Positions 1 through 15,400 of a stretch of DNA of 64,000 nt are shown here, one piece after another. A program made the position numbers and the translations under genes. The notes beneath the pieces are model-generated. The model worked only from the letters and a program-made list of their open reading frames with translations, searched no databases and had not been told where the DNA came from. Positions within the stretch are counted from its first letter, which is position 1. Every line of letters starts with the position of its first letter. The DNA lies in NCBI RefSeq assembly GCF_014356525.2, contig NC_052505.1, positions 23,891,432-23,955,431 of the forward strand, in the 5' to 3' direction. Origin of the DNA: Nilaparvata lugens (taxonomy: Eukaryota; Arthropoda; Insecta; Hemiptera; Delphacidae).

Positions 1-25
1 TTTTCCATTCATTATTCTATGTAGT

Positions 26-120
26 AAGATTCACTTTGAAGTGACAGGAAGCATAACATTGATTTTATTTAAAAGAAATGCTGTCAGTGATGTCAGTGAA
101 TCTCACTATATTTATATATC
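26..120. mobile_element. Short palindromic TIR element (agattcactt family)
   Basis: It begins with agattcacttt and ends with gtcagtgaatctcacta, an imperfect inverted repeat. Related palindromic pieces occur near 25,930, 27,990, 31,709, 34,380, 38,160, 49,100 and 63,000, which indicates a MITE family. Confidence 0.5.
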
Positions 121-237
121 TTTCCCAATCATTCACAACATTTGTGTCTCATCAAATAAGTAAATAAATATTTTATTTACTGTAGAGTTTTTATTGAAAA
201 CGTTACTGATTTAGAATGTTGTTTTGCACTGGTTCAG

Positions 238-411
238 GACCTGATTCAGGCGCAAAAAGACGCGCCCAAGGTGGCCAATGACGAGACGTGTGACTTCTGT
301 GTGGCCGTGGTGCAACACCTCAGGGACATTGTCATCGCCAACACGACCAAGGCCGAATTCCACAAAGTGCTCAACGGACTCTGCAACCAACTCGGAAACT
401 ACAGGCAAGAG
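238..411 (+). CDS. PSAP: Copy A exon: SapB3 first part
   Basis: 58 codons in phase 0 between a ...ttcag acceptor and a gtaata donor. It holds the paired cysteines of SapB3 (ETCDFCVAVV), the glycosylation sequon NTT and the third cysteine (NGLC). It differs from copy B by Val for Ala in APKVAND. Confidence 0.92.
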
Positions 412-3400
412 GTAATACATGCCTACATTATTCCAAATTTATACTAAAATGAGATATGGATATATATTTTAATTGAATTATACTGTAGTAACATGTACTA
501 TGAATTATACTGTAGTAACATGTAATATAAATAATTAATTCATATTGTTTATAATATAGAGGCCATTTCCGGAAAATGGGCACATACGCAAAAATTATGT
601 TTAAAGTAAAATCAATTTGAAGATTTTCTTCTAATATTATTTAAATATGCCCAGACCACTTCAGAGCCTATTAAAAATTCTCTGTTTCAAAAACCTATTA
701 AAAACAGTTATAATTCTCTGAATCTAAACAAGCTCTCTGATGCTGACTTCAAATTTAGGAATTTTATGAAAATATAAAGCTTCAAATACCAGTGCATGGA
801 GATACAAAAACACTCATAGAGTTCTCAATTCTCGAGATTATACGTTGAAACTTCCTGATACTACTAAAAAACAACATGGCGAATCGATTAAACCAATAAT
901 CGGAAAAAGAGCACATAGGCCAATGCCCTCTAAATGGTAATAATCATATAATATATTATTTACAATTATCATTATCGTATACAATTTGTATTAAATTGAA
1001 ATTTATTTCCCAAAAAACTACAGTATAAAAGATTAACATAGAATAATACTGTTAATGTGAAAGTTAACATTTGCATTTAATTTATTATAAACATTTGACA
1101 AATTGTTATGACAAGTTGGTCAGAAGATAATATTGTAAAATATTATGAAGAAGATAATATTGAAAAATAATATGAAGACTATGAACAAGAACATAATAAA
1201 TATTATATTTATTTAATTTGTTTCACAATAATAGAACATTTTAAAATGATTTTAAAAATCCTATTTAAAAACGCCTATTTTTGTCTGGACTATGTTCTAT
1301 TTTCAGAAATCGAGTTCGCAGATTCAGTTTCAACAATTGAAAAAAGTAGAAACGTTTTATTTTTCATTTATTTTTACACATTCATTTTGAACAAGATTGA
1401 CATTTTGGCAATCATCAGATTCATCACTTGAAATTAAGATAGTGCTTTTGTCAGCCTCAATGTAATCCCCCACAGAGTAGAATAGTGATTCAATTATTCT
1501 TTATCTTACAGTTCTTAATTCTCATACTGAAGCTGCTGTCGTTGAGGCTCCTCACTCGTATTTTATTTATTAAATCATTTAACGTAGCACAACTTCCAGA
1601 AAAGTACCACCATAGAGAAACAGCGTAATCGTATGCTATCGTTTTTCTATGGTACCACAGACTCGAGCCCGAAACGGTCCCAATTCCAATGCATACGACA
1701 GTCCAAATGTAGCTTAGGTTATGCATCTATGTGTCACTTTCACGTTTTTTTAATTATACACTATAAGATTATTATAAATCCGTAGGACTAGTACTGGGAA
1801 AAGTTACTCCTTTCTATTGAATTATGTATTATTCAGTAATTCAATGGAAATGTTCAATTTTTTTTTGTTTGTAGTGCTCCGAAATGGTGGACCAGTACTT
1901 CGAGATCATCTACATGTTCTTGACCGAAGAGCTTGATGGAAAGGAACTGTGCACTGAAATCAGGATCTGCCCCAAAATTTCCAAGGATGTAAGTCAAATA
2001 TCTTTTCTCATATTCATCCAAATATTAATGTTCGCTATACGATTAAAATTGAAGTTTTTGGAGGTGATTGATCTCCTTTCATAAGAGAGGGTCTGTGATT
2101 TTGGTACATGATCAGCCGACAATAACAGATTCGTTGTTTATTATACATATTGTTTTCACTAATATTATAATATTCTATTTTTATAACATTAAAGTGAAAA
2201 AACAATCACATTCTTTTGCTGTAGTACACAAAAGAATGCGAGTGTTTTTTCTTTTCACTTCAAAGTTATAAAAATATAATAGTAATAATAACAACAGATT
2301 CATTGAGACTATAAGAAGTATGGAATCATGCCATGTGCTCACAATGTTGGAACTTGTCATTACTTTAGATGCCAGCGACCTCGTGCAACTGAAAAGAATT
2401 ATTCTACTATTATTCGCCATCATTTGTTTTTTTTTATAATTAGCAACAACTTATTAGTAACTATGTCATGAATACAGACACAAATACGCCCTAAAAAACA
2501 GCTTAACTTGTTTCATATCAGATCTGTTTTGTCTTTTGGTTGTTTTGTAATTTCAATGCGTTATGCAACTTGATAATTTCTTTCTATAATTGTTTGTATA
2601 CTGCTATTTTGCCGATAATAATCTATGATCTTTCACAACTTTGATGCGATATTGATTTGACAACAATTATATAACATTTTCAGCTCCCTGTTATTGGACG
2701 TGATGAAGCCAAGGCTGTTGAAGTGGCAAAGAACAAGGATAAGCCTGAACTGCATAAAGATGATTCTACACGTAAGTAAATCATTTTGAATTTTGTCTAT
2801 GTTCTCTTTCCATGTAATTCCATCATTGAGATCTTTTTTATTTTGTACAATCAAGTATAGGTTTTCTTGATCTGTGATTGATGTTGTGATTTTGATTTTC
2901 TTTAAACTTATTGAGAAATTGTTTATTATATAAAGCTTTTCTCTGTTGATCCAACAGATGGACTTCACCTTCTTGGAGCTAACAAGTGCACATGGGGACC
3001 GAACTACTGGTGTTCAAATTTCAGGTAATTGTTGAATATTTATTCGTATATTTTCGTAATTCTTCATTATTTCACCATGTTCATTTGTTCTGTATAAGAA
3101 ACTCTTGGTTCCATATCTTCCACATGAAAGATACAAGTGTGTAATGATACATTGGTGTAGTGCTCATAGCTGGTATCAGACTGACTTGGATCTATACAGG
3201 TCAATACCAACTTGAGGAAACATTTGACAAGGTAATGTTGTTGTTGAAAATGTGAACAATTATAACAGCTTTATAAATCTCCTATTTAATCTATATTCTT
3301 CATAGGGGATTCATGATACAGTTATTGGATATTTTACATTCCCATTATGTAGTTAGTTATCTGTATGCAGCTCAAGATTTTATAGATTCTGCATTTGTGT

Positions 3401-6400
3401 ATTGTAAGTTTTCATAGATCGGGACGAAGAATTTGATTGCATTTTACTTTTCTAGTCTTACTTCATAGATCTCATCAATAGCACACTCAATTGGTTTTGT
3501 TCTATCGTTGTCTTCATATTTTTAATTATTTCTAATATTGGCAAATGATTTTGCAGAACCAGCAAGGATTGCAAAGTGCCAGTGAAGCTCTGCATTCCAA
3601 CCTGGGAGCAGACGAAGCTGGCTGAAGACAACGGCGAAATTTGCAAAGTTTGTAAGGATATGATTCAACAAGCCAGAGATCAGCTCAACAGCAATGAGAC
3701 ACAGGTAACTCACTTCCTTCTTTGGCATTCTCTTAATTTTTAATATATTATCATAGTGAACATTTTCAAATGAATTCGGACTTTATTCAATACTTTTTCC
3801 AATTGGTGTACTTTAGGCCCGGAAGCAACATCTCGTTTCAAACGGAGATAGATCAGCTATTGGTTTAAACCCGAGATGAAACACGTTACTTCAAATGCGA
3901 CCATGCCTGCTTATAATAGATTATTAGATTAGCGTTAAACGTAGATGATGCATGAATGGCCTCTGAACGTAAATGCTAATTGGTTTCAAGTTCAATATTT
4001 CACACATAGACTAATCAAAGCAACAAATCTTGGATGGAGTAATAGATAATATATACAACAAATATTATTAGTATTATTATTATTACCAATAATTAACAAG
4101 TATTATCCAATACGAAACTAATAGGTGATCAAATCTTTGATAAAATTCGGCCAAATATTTATGAAGAATTATTATTGAACGAAAATCCTAATTAAATGCT
4201 GTAAATCACCCCCGAAGACTTCTGCTACTGCAAATATTGACAACAGGGTTAACAGCTAGATGGAAATTCGATGAGCGCTACTATACAAAAATTATTTGCC
4301 AGCCCGGGAATCGAACCCGGTACCTTCCAATTGCTAGTCAGGAATGCTTACACCAAATTGACAATCTCTGGATAGCAGAACTCATTTTATACGAAGACAT
4401 AGCGGCCAGCCAGTCTACAGATGAAATATCCATGACCTGTGATGTGTGTGTATCAATGACTGTTTAATGGGGCACTAATCTACATTTTCATCCCTCAGAT
4501 AGTTAAGTTAGATAAGATAGATCAGTTAAGAATCATTCTGTTTGTTTGTGCAGGAGGAACTGAAGGAAGTGTTTGAGGGCTCGTGCAATCTGATCCCGGT
4601 GAAGATGGCGCGCAAGGAGTGCATCAAAGTGGTGGATGAGTTTGTACCGGAGCTGGTGGAGGCGCTGTCCTCGCAGATGAACCCACAGATTGTCTGCGCC
4701 ACCGCCGGACTCTGCAACAACGCCAAGATGGACCTCCTCTACGAGAAACTCAAGAGGGAAGAAATGGTTAGTGATTGCCGTATTTTGTTTATTGCTTGTA
4801 GATTGGTTGGTAGGTAGGCAATCTAAATGGATCTCAAGTAGAAAATACATCTAAATTATCTCATACAAAAAAGATACCTAAGTAGATTGAGATTAAACTT
4901 CATGAATATTGATATTAATATTCTCTTTCTAGAGGTAAGGTAGAAAAAGTTGGTTTAGACTCAACTCACACTACCTCGACTCAAATCGTACGACTCCAGT
5001 CGAGGATACTCCAGTCTCTTGACCTTACGACTTTTTTGCTCAATGTCACCACTTCAGTTCTATGCTACTCCATTTCTAACCTTACATTATTAAAGATATG
5101 AGATAAAATTCAATTCTACTGCGCATGTAACAAATTTCATAATAATTATTTAAATATCGTCTTATCTAATTCTTAGTATTGTCTTATTTTAAATTACATT
5201 TTCAATAGTATCAACTTGTTGCCTTTTAAAAGTATGAAATAGTACAAACTAAACCTCTCTCATTAAAACATAATTGAACATAATCTTTTAGGTTATTTAG
5301 ACAAATTTAAATCCACCCAATCTGAGATCAACCCTGTCGTGGTCAACGACGGCATTTACGCACAAACGAAAACGCAGCTTAACTTCTATAATCCGGCCGC
5401 TGTGATAAGCGACACGGAAATTTAGGAGGAATCTATATTATGCAACAAAAACAGTCCTGTTTCTAGCGATGATGGTGAAATGAAAGAAAATGTAATGAAG
5501 TTGCCTCTTGACTCCTATCCTGTAATAATTCTTGTAAACTAACTCGTCTATTTATCTGTCCGACCAACTCCAGGTGGAGCAAGTGAATGTAAGTGGTTTT
5601 CGATTACTAACCCGTTGATTTTTCGTTGCAGGAAGAGAAGGAGAAGACGAAACTAGTGGATTTGCCGATCGAGCGCATGTTCCCAGTGATTCCCACGACA
5701 GCCGCCTACAACCAGGAGGCCGTGTCACGTGCCAGCGAGGCCTGCGAACTGTGCGAGCTGTTCCTGCACTTCACACAGCAGCAGATCACTCTGCCAGCCA
5801 ACGAACAGGAGATCAAGAAGGTCGTGGACCAGGTGTGTCTCAAGATGGCCTCAACAGTCGCCAGCCAGTGCTCCAAATTTGTCGCCGAGTATGGAGACGC
5901 GTTCATTGCCCTCTTGGCGCAGCGCATTGATCCCAGCCAGGTAGGAGCATGCCTTCATAAAATTGAACCATCAAAAATATTGAAATTATTACCCTATATA
6001 ATTTAAGATTATAAAACTATCAAATGCTTGTTTATTTATTTGATATAAACAAGAAAAGTTGAAAAGTCCATTGCGAGCCATACAGTGGAGTTTTACAAGC
6101 TGTTATCCAAAACCAAAGAAGTCTACACTGTACTATAATAATAATAACTTTATTCTCGCAAAAGAAAGCACAAACAATAATTACAGAAAATGTAAAAAAT
6201 GAAATAATATGTTGACAATAGAAGTAAAAGTAAAAAATAAAATGTCTATATCGTACAGTACCTATTTCAAAATACAAACAGCCTCTATTAAAATAAACAT
6301 CAAAATCAACAGAATAGCAAAAGTAAAGGAAAATTAGTATAACAGATGTACAAAAATTAAAGAATAAAGTGGCTGTCCATTCAATAATATTATAAAAAAC

Positions 6401-9400
6401 AATATACCCAATAATAAGAAAGAAAAACTGTATATAAACATAACAGAACATGCCATTGCACCAATAAATCTTAGCGAAAATAATTCTGTATGCAAATAAT
6501 TTCACGAGAAATTATGTCCGCATACAGGAGCATCAGAAAAGAGAAAAATATCTTTACAATCGATACAGTAAATCAATAGTGAGATCCACGTTATAATAGC
6601 AGCATTTGATCAGCATTGGTGTTGCTATCCTTTGTCTATCATTCGATAAAGCAGATAGTGCTATCCTTTCCTATCTCTGCAACGTTGTCAGATCGTTTTT
6701 TATCATTTAAAGATATAATTAACAGATTTTTATCATGTAAAGATATAATTAATTAACAGATTATCTTTTAATTAACAGAATATCCAATCTCAATATTGAA
6801 AATTTATTATATCATTGGAAAAATTTTTTTTCCCTACCAATGAAATATAATTGATCATTTTAAACAAGAAAGATCAGTTAATATTCCATCAGATACACCG
6901 GTATCAGCTATCCTCTATAAAAGGCAGTGACAAGGCAGAGAATCGGCAACGCTGCTCTTTTATCTTTCTCCACTGCCATTATGACATGGGCCTCACTATA
7001 GTAAGCTGTCTTCTAAACAGAAAGTTTCTGAATATTGTGTATCTATTAATATCTGACAGATATCCACTAGTACTAACTTACCATATTCAACTACCATTCC
7101 ATAATATCCTATCATATTAAGCGAGCAATTTCTGTATGTATCTGGTTATTTATGTTTTACGGATCTCGAAAACTACTCTAACGATTTTCACGAAATTTGG
7201 AACATAGTAGGTTTATGATAAATAAAGATTCGATTGCACTAGGTCTCATTTTTTGGAAAACTCGCTGAACGACATTAAAAGGATAATTCACCCTTGGAAA
7301 ACAGATGAGTTCGTCGTCTCTCGATAACAGAAGATGCGTGTGCCTGTGTGGGAGAGAGACAGAATTATTATTTCCAGCTGTGTAATCATAATCAATCAGC
7401 GAGAAATTTTATCTAGCTAGACAATTTTTAATCGATTTGATCAACATAATCTGATTTGATGACATGACATGATAATCCTCCTAAACTAGAGTATATCATA
7501 ATTTTCAAAGTTAATCATTATTTGACAATTTCAAGTGATTAGTGAGTGTTATTTTGTTATTCAATTTAGTTTGTATATAATCTAAATTAATTTTTTTTTC
7601 AAATGTTTGAACAGAAAATTGAACCTGAATTCAAGTGTATGGAACATAACCTACTTTCTGGACTATTTATAGTGTATAAATCAAAATTTGGGAAAATCAG
7701 TTTTGGGCTGTGCCTGTTAGTACTTCCCCAATCATTTTAAAGAATTGTGTTCGGTTTATCAAAAGTCATCAAATAAATAACGAGCGAAGCTCGTTGCCCC
7801 GATAATATTCACTTACGTATTCAACTTTTTAAACTAGACTTTATGATTGATAGTGATGTTAGGGCCAGGGGTACCAAGTAGTTTGAATTTTTAATTGAAA
7901 TGAATGAACTTGAATTTTCAATGTTGAAACTATATGATTTTCAACTATTATGTGACTTTATTCAACTGTGATGTATTTTGTATTTTTCAAATCAGCCTAT
8001 GATTGAAGGTGAATATTTTGTGAATGGAAGATGTTGATTGTGTTTTTCAATTTGGTAGGTCTGCCCGAAGATTGGCGCTTGCATGCAGCTGATTGACAAT
8101 GTAAAGCCAACCTGCCCCATGTGTATGCTTGCTGTCAGATCGTTGGAGGAGACTGTTGCTAACAACAAGACCGAGGTAACTATTCAACTCACTCCTACCT
8201 AACTGTGTTCTCATGACAATTTTAAATGAATTGAATATTTTTTCCTAGAAAAATATAAAATAAAAATGTTTGTATCCTATAATAATAGGGGATTCTAATC
8301 TAGTAACATAACTTGAGAAGACCACACGAAAATAGTCCGATGGAAATTGGAACAACTGAGTCCCACTTCACTGGGTTGAAAGTTTTCACAGTTCTGATTA
8401 CCTAAATTTATTATACACGCAAAGCACTACTTTACGCATTTTGATAATGATGAAGATCACTATGGGCGTCAATGTGTGGGTGGATTTATGAACCGATACA
8501 AATTAATTTGAAATGAGAATTATAAACTAACTACTTTACTCAATAAAACATCAAAGTAATATATTTCTTAGTGATCGATTCACAATGAAATATATCACTA
8601 ATGTTTCTCATATTTGATCCACAAGATCTGGTAGCAATGATTCCTCTAAAGCAAGAGATTTAATTGTTGGAAAATGTTGGAAAAGTACGAATTGAGCCAA
8701 ACTACGTAGATTGAATGACTCATCGATTGGGACTACTCGACTGAAGCTGTTTTCGCGGAGATGGAGGTGCTTGATGTCAGGCAATTATACATTAGTACTT
8801 TGGCAACATACATATTCAAAAACTATTCTGTAAAAACTATTCTATAAATTTAATACTATCACTCATAATTATACAACAAGGAGAGTAATACATAACAATA
8901 TCCAGATGCCAAGGGTAAATAAAACCATCTTCACTACTAGCGGTAACAAACTTCATCAACTATAAAATATCTGCATTCAAAATAGCAATTAAAAGGTGGA
9001 TTACTGTGGTAATCCAAAAAGGATGAAAAAAAAGGATTAATCCAAAAAGGATTAAAGGTGGTATCAATATTACTGTTATATGAATAGGATTAATATACCA
9101 TACATTTTTTTATTGTAAATGTGACTTTGTATTGTTTTTTATTGACAGTGATCTGTTTCTTCGTCTGTTTGTTGGGTTTGGATGGGGGGAACGTCACTTA
9201 TTGGGGGGCTGGAAGGGGTTTCTTGGGTTTCTAGGGGGTGGCATAGGGATAGGGGGGAGAAATGTAGTTTCTTTCTCAGGGGGGGGTTTAGTGTCACTAT
9301 TATTGAAATGTCAACAAGCTTAACCGATCTATGCAAGTACTGCGAAATATATATATATGCCTATTCCTACCTTAGACTCATTCTCGCACACAGGCAGTAA

Positions 9401-12400
9401 TGCCTCTGCGAGAGTAAATATTTCTTAATATATATTTGTATATCTGCTGTCATTTCTGTGGTGCTGAAAGTGTGTTGTAAAGTGTATTCTTATTTTATGA
9501 TGTAGGCTACCACTGTAATTGCTTGTACGACTTATGAAATTAATAACTTTTTGAATTGAATTGATTAATAGATTTGACTGATTGATTGATGTTGCAGGAA
9601 AGCATCAAACACGGCCTGGACAACTTGTGCTCGCACCTGGGCGCCGAGATGCGGAAGGACTGCGAGCGTTTCGTGAACACATTCACCGAGGACATCGTGA
9701 ACGCAGTGATGGCCGACTTCAACGAGAAGGAGGTGTGCGCCTACCTCAAGATGTGCAGCGCCGAGGTGATGTCAACCGATGTTGTCACCTTCGATCCCCA
9801 CGCGACCAACAAGCCTGCAACTGAAACTGTTGCTACCAAAAAGCCTGCAACTGAAACTGTTGCTACCAAAAAGCCTGCAACTGAAACTGTTGCCACCAAG
9901 AAGCCGGAAACTGTTGAAAAGACTACACCTGTGAATATCGGTAAGTTTTCTTATTACATTGATGTTTATCACTTCTCATCGACTTTCTCATCAATATCAA
10001 TATATCGATGTATCAATATATTGATGATTCCTTATTTCGCTTCTACAAAGTAATTTCTGATTCCGACTAATTATTATTAATATATCGATATATTCCTGAT
10101 TTGATTCTATGAATATTGGTGAGTTTCAAGAAGAAAAAAGGGTACATTTCGATTAATCTGAGTACATGTTTATCCTTTTCCATCGACATTTTCATTAATT
10201 TATCAATTATTAATTATTTCCTTACTGCGATTTATAAATATCAACCATTAGATGAAAATCAGCTAGTAACTAAAGTGAATAACTAACTGTATATATAATC
10301 CGCATTACCAAAAAGACAGCTTCTCTGATTGGTTCTTGTGGAATTAATCACGATTGAAATTTAACCGGCTTTTGTGCAACCGGCATTTAGACTGTCAGAT
10401 GGTCAAATTCAACCAATCTGACAGTTTTATGCCCGGTTACAGAGTCGTTCATAAAATCTAACAGAGCTATGTGAGACATAGATTAAAATCACTGACATAA
10501 ATGGTTGGTCATTGCACAGTCGTTTGCCGAAGCCCATTTAGCTATATCTCGAATTAGCATCACACATAAGTCACACTGCAGCTCTGTTCACTTTTTTCCG
10601 TACATTTCCGTACATGCTCCTATCCATGCTTCTATCTTGGCATCGGGGAAAGTTTCAATAGACATTACTGTGAACAGACCCAAAAGACCTCACATAAAAT
10701 TGATAAACAACATGGCGACTCTTGGCTTTTGGCGAGATTTCTCACCATATTTATTCAGCAATTTGGAGGTTATAAACAAATTTTAAAGCGAAGAAACACT
10801 GACAATTCTAACTTACCGCATTGACAATAAATTATTTAAAAATTCTACAGACATTTCATCCAACAATCGGGCGTTTCAGTTCTATTACTTTACTTTGACG
10901 TCTGTGCAACGAAAAGTGGAATTATGACTTCGTAAATGAATTGACTGCCTGTTTTTAATTTTATGTGACGACTCTGCAACCCTGCATAAGATCTGATTAA
11001 ACAAAAACAAAAATTATGTTTTAGCGGCAGTTAGATCTAGTCAGAATGATTTCAAATTGTTTTTGTATATGATTTTTTGTTAGTTTAGAAGCAGTATGCT
11101 CTGCTTATCCAAATAATGGCGTTGATAAATACATATTTCAATTTCATATAATCTTTTTGCAGAGACGAACGAAGTACATGATGATGTTACAGTTGGCGAC
11201 AACAAACAAAAGTGTGTCCTGTGTGAATTCGTCTTGCAGAGAATTGACAACGAACTGAAGGATAAGAAAACTGAGGTATGTCAATGTACTATCCTTTATT
11301 GTTATTATTCATTTATGGCTTTCATTGGTTGCTGACGGAAGTTCCACCTCTCCTGTATATAATATCATTTAAGCCGTCAGTGGGCCTTACGACTGTCAAA
11401 CTTCAGCTGAGACCGACAGTAAAGTGTCCATCTGATAACACGGGAGTGACCTGTTCAAAAACTTTTTTCGGTACTATCCTATTCAATTTCTATTCCAGAT
11501 ATTACTTTCCTTGCCCTATTACCATAGGTAAGGAAAGTATTGCTTTCCGAAAAAAATTAAGGTACCCCAATTTCTAAATTTCTATATGTTTCAAGGTCCC
11601 CTGAGTCCAAAAAAGTGGTTTTTGAGTATTGGTCTGTATGTGTGTGTGTGTGTGTTTGTGTGAGTGTATGTGCGTCTGTGTACACGATATCTCATCTCCC
11701 AATTATTAACGGAATGACTTGAAATTTGGAACTTAAGGTCCTTCCCCTATAAGGATCCGACACGAACAATTTCGACCAAATGCAATTCAAGATGGCGGCT
11801 AAAATGGCGAAAATGTTGTCGAAAACAGGGTTTTTTGCTATTTTCTCGAAAACGGCTCCAACGATTTTGATCAAATTTATACCTAAAATAGTCATTGATA
11901 AGCTCTATAAACTGCCGCAAGTCCCATATCTGTAAAAATTCCAGGTGATCCGCCCAATCTTTGCAAAGTTTGATTTTAGGTACCCAATTATCAGGCTTCA
12001 GATACAATTTGAACAGAAAATTTTAAGTGAAAAAGATTGAGCATGAAAATCTCTACAAGTAATGTTCAGTAACATTTTCACATAAATTTGAAAATAATCT
12101 CGAAATTCCAGGAAATGTCATTATTCAATTACAAACTGTTGGCAACTGTTGATTCTATTGAATCATTCACTATGAAGAGATAGCAGACCTCGTGTGTCTC
12201 CAGCGTTATAGTCCTGTCACCAGCTGACTCAAATATTTGAATAGTAGACTTGAGATGCGAGGGAACACTAGCGTCGTCAGGTGATCAATTTTCATAACGG
12301 CAAGGAAAGTTGTGTGAGTGCGCCACACCATATTTTTTTCAATATACATTGATGTGTTCATGATCCCATAAATGCAGCTGATCCCTGGATTGTATTCTAT

Positions 12401-15400
12401 CCAATGTTTTTCAGGGTCACCTCGAAATGAACAATCTATTATGTATATTTTTACTGAAAAAATTATACTTCATGCTCATGCAGTATGAGTATGGTTTATT
12501 CATTTATGACCATGGTTTATTCTCATGGTTTGTGTCATCTGCATTGGGGTGATGTCACACTAGGCCGAATGCGACACAATTGGACATAAAATTGCAGTGA
12601 GCATAAATACAAAATGTCCGGATGCGAGTAGTGTAACATGGTCTTCACCCACTCAAATACTTGCAGATGGCTTTGAACTTTCTTCTATTTTTGTTGAACT
12701 TTGAGATTAATGTTTCTTAGTAAATGGTTTCTTACAAGGTCTTTAGAAACCATAGACCTTGATTTTTTTAGTTCCTTAAGAGCTTCATAAATTTAGTCTT
12801 TCACATAACTCAAATAATTAAAATTGTTTTTTGATAATAAAATCTTTTTGATGCCATTCAAAATCCTACCAATATTGCCCTGTAACTATGTATTTCAAAT
12901 CTGTTGAACTTTTAGCTTGGTTTAATTTTTAATTCCAGTATAAATTTTAAATCATTTGAACGTTTTGCTCGTCTTTGTTTTCAATTATTACTCTTGTAAG
13001 CGATTGTTTTCTCAGGATAGTTGAATTTGTTATGCGGAGGTTTAACTGTATAAATAATTTGTTTGCTTGTTTTTGTTTTCAATTATCATTAATGTAAGAT
13101 GAATGAACTAATAAACTTGAAATTCAACTATCAAATGGGAATATTCCCGGACAATTATGTTATGTAATGAGAAATTAATTAAATTAAATGTTGTGGTTTA
13201 CAGGACGAGATCAAGCACGCAATCCACACGGCGTGCAGCCACATGCCACACACAGTCGTGAATCAGTGCAACCAGTTCATCAACCAGTACGCTGACCTGA
13301 TCTTCGACCTGCTGGCCGACAGCCTCGAACCCAAGCAGATCTGCACCAAGATCGGACTCTGCAAGAACGACACCGTTGTTGAGGGTAAGTAGACTGCCAC
13401 CAATGACAAGCATTCATGTTGAGAAATACTGACAAGTCAATCTCACACTATACCCCTGATAGTTTTAAAAGGGAGTAAGAAGAGGCATGAATTGTAGATT
13501 GATATTCGGTGTAATTGTTGCATCCATTGTAGCTAGATATTAGCTTGTTGTAGGCAATAGTAGTTAGTTATCCACTGGATTTCCATATATCAGTATCAGT
13601 GTCTGTTACAACTAAAATATGATTAGCGTGAGTTCTAATGGTAGGTACCATCATAGAGAAACAATAGCGTAAGTAGATATGCCATGGAATAGGGCGTTTA
13701 TGTCGCAACTTTTACTGTTATCTCAAGCCGATTATTGTAGATTTTTACTGTTTTGTTGGGGTAAGAGTGTATGAACGGCACAATATGAGAGACTACCAGC
13801 GTCACACAGCTTCACCGGAAATAACTACGTGGACTATCGGCTTGGGATAACAGTAAACGTTGCGACATAAACGCCATATACTACTGTATGGGATATCTAC
13901 TTACGCTATTGTTTCTCTATGGTACTATTCCCAATCAGCTCAGCCGATCAAATATTAATAGTCCCATTAGAAACTATGGAAATGATAATTTAATTGTACA
14001 GGACACTGATATTGATATGTGGAAATCCAGCTTGAAGGGATATTTTCCTATGAATTATGTCCAGCAAATCAAATCAATTTTTATTCATTGACAACATTTA
14101 CATAATAAATTCCGTTACAGATGGTCTTACAGATCATTGAATACAATACAGCAGCTCTTTCAGTATCGACAGAAAGTTGGGCAAACCGATAAACTAGAGC
14201 GGGAAGATTCTAGTTTTAAATACAGTCAGAAAATGCAGTCAGAAAGTCGCGAAAATATGCAAATGTATTACAATTCCTAAAGTATTACAATTTCTATTAA
14301 AAATTCCTTTAAAATCCAATCCATCATTACAATAAAAGAATAAACTATAGAACTTGATTAGGAGCAAACCCATTCTTGAAAGAGAATGAGGCTCTGATGT
14401 TTTACAAATGGCTTCCAAATTAGCTGACTCGTATCTGAAATAGTGGTGAAGCAAAAACATGATTAGTAGTCTTTCCCGACAACAAAAAAATTTGAGGCAA
14501 TCCTTCTACTTCCATCAAAGATGAAGTTGGTGTATAAAATGAAATGTGGCTTCTGAAGCCACGGTCCATTAATGTGAAAGCATTTGTCCTTTGCTTTTAT
14601 ATCGAGACTTTACTATTTGACATTCCAATATGGGTATAACATTTTAAAATGCTTCTTTAATGATTGATTTACTAGGTAAGTGCATGAACCAATAGACTAC
14701 TGAATGGTAGATTGTTGAATTGAAGATTCTTGTAATGGTAGTATTTTGAAATAATGATGGGTTAACTCTCACACTGCTTTAATTTCAATCACATTGAGTG
14801 TTGTTTGTTGGTTATTTCTCTCGCTAAATTTGTGCTTTGAGCGAAGAGCTGGCGATAGAATGGCAGATTTAGCAAGACACTCATTAAGGCTGTTTGCAAT
14901 TCAGCTCTCAACACTACTCGCTAAAGCTATTTAGGTGGGTTCTATTTATAATTATTATTGATAGAATAGGCTACACTTTCGTGTGTGTATTCAGTAGTTT
15001 GAGTAGTCGTTACAATATGCTAGAGCGATTTTTAAAATGTTTTTCAAATCAATGTTATTTGAATTAATGGATTCTTTTGTTGTTGATTGATCTTTGTTAA
15101 TAAATCTGATAAAACAGAAAATCTTGCTTCACAAGGGTCTAATTGAAAACTTTGCAAACTGGAAACTTGACATAATGAAATCTTGAAGAATCAAAAATAG
15201 GCCTATAACCATCCTCGGTAAATAAAGAATTTTAATGCAAGATTTGTACGTGTATAAGTCAGTTCTTTTCTTTATTGTAATATAGATTTGGCAATAATTT
15301 TGGATGATAGGATTCGTTTACATGGGATGAACAGAAAATGTCAACTTCTACAAGCGAAGTAGCTCTCTTCATACTTTGAATTGACAACTTTCGTTTAACT

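Larger units (their letters stand above)
639..2036 (+). repeat. 1,398-bp segment duplicated at 34,793-36,190
   Basis: Comparison at a constant offset of 34,154 shows no difference in the stretches I read, including intron, exon 1875-1988 and the 41-bp insertion at 1,611. The allelic region of copy B (about 38,985-40,310) differs at many sites. Both boundaries are abrupt. Confidence 0.93.

Noticed and set aside
211..420. Minus-strand ORF of 69 codons
   Set aside because: Shadow of the SapB3 exon in another frame. The same shadow recurs at 38,547-38,756.
4295..4371. Possible functional tRNA gene on the minus strand
   Set aside because: It has a good T-arm and B-box, but the 5' half does not fold into a convincing acceptor and D-arm by eye, and it is followed by a repeated body, so a SINE is the better call.
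5706..5944. Overlapping ORFs in other frames on both strands
   Set aside because: Shadows of the GC-richer SapB5 exon. The plus-frame version is Ser/Arg-rich, as expected of an off-frame read.
6032..6505. 157-codon minus ORF rich in Phe/Tyr/Ile
   Set aside because: Low-complexity translation of AT-rich LINE 3' UTR-like sequence; no domain or codon bias, and absent from copy B.
9582..9824. 80-codon Arg/Gly-rich ORF in another frame
   Set aside because: Off-frame reading of the SapB6 exon; no start context and no domain.
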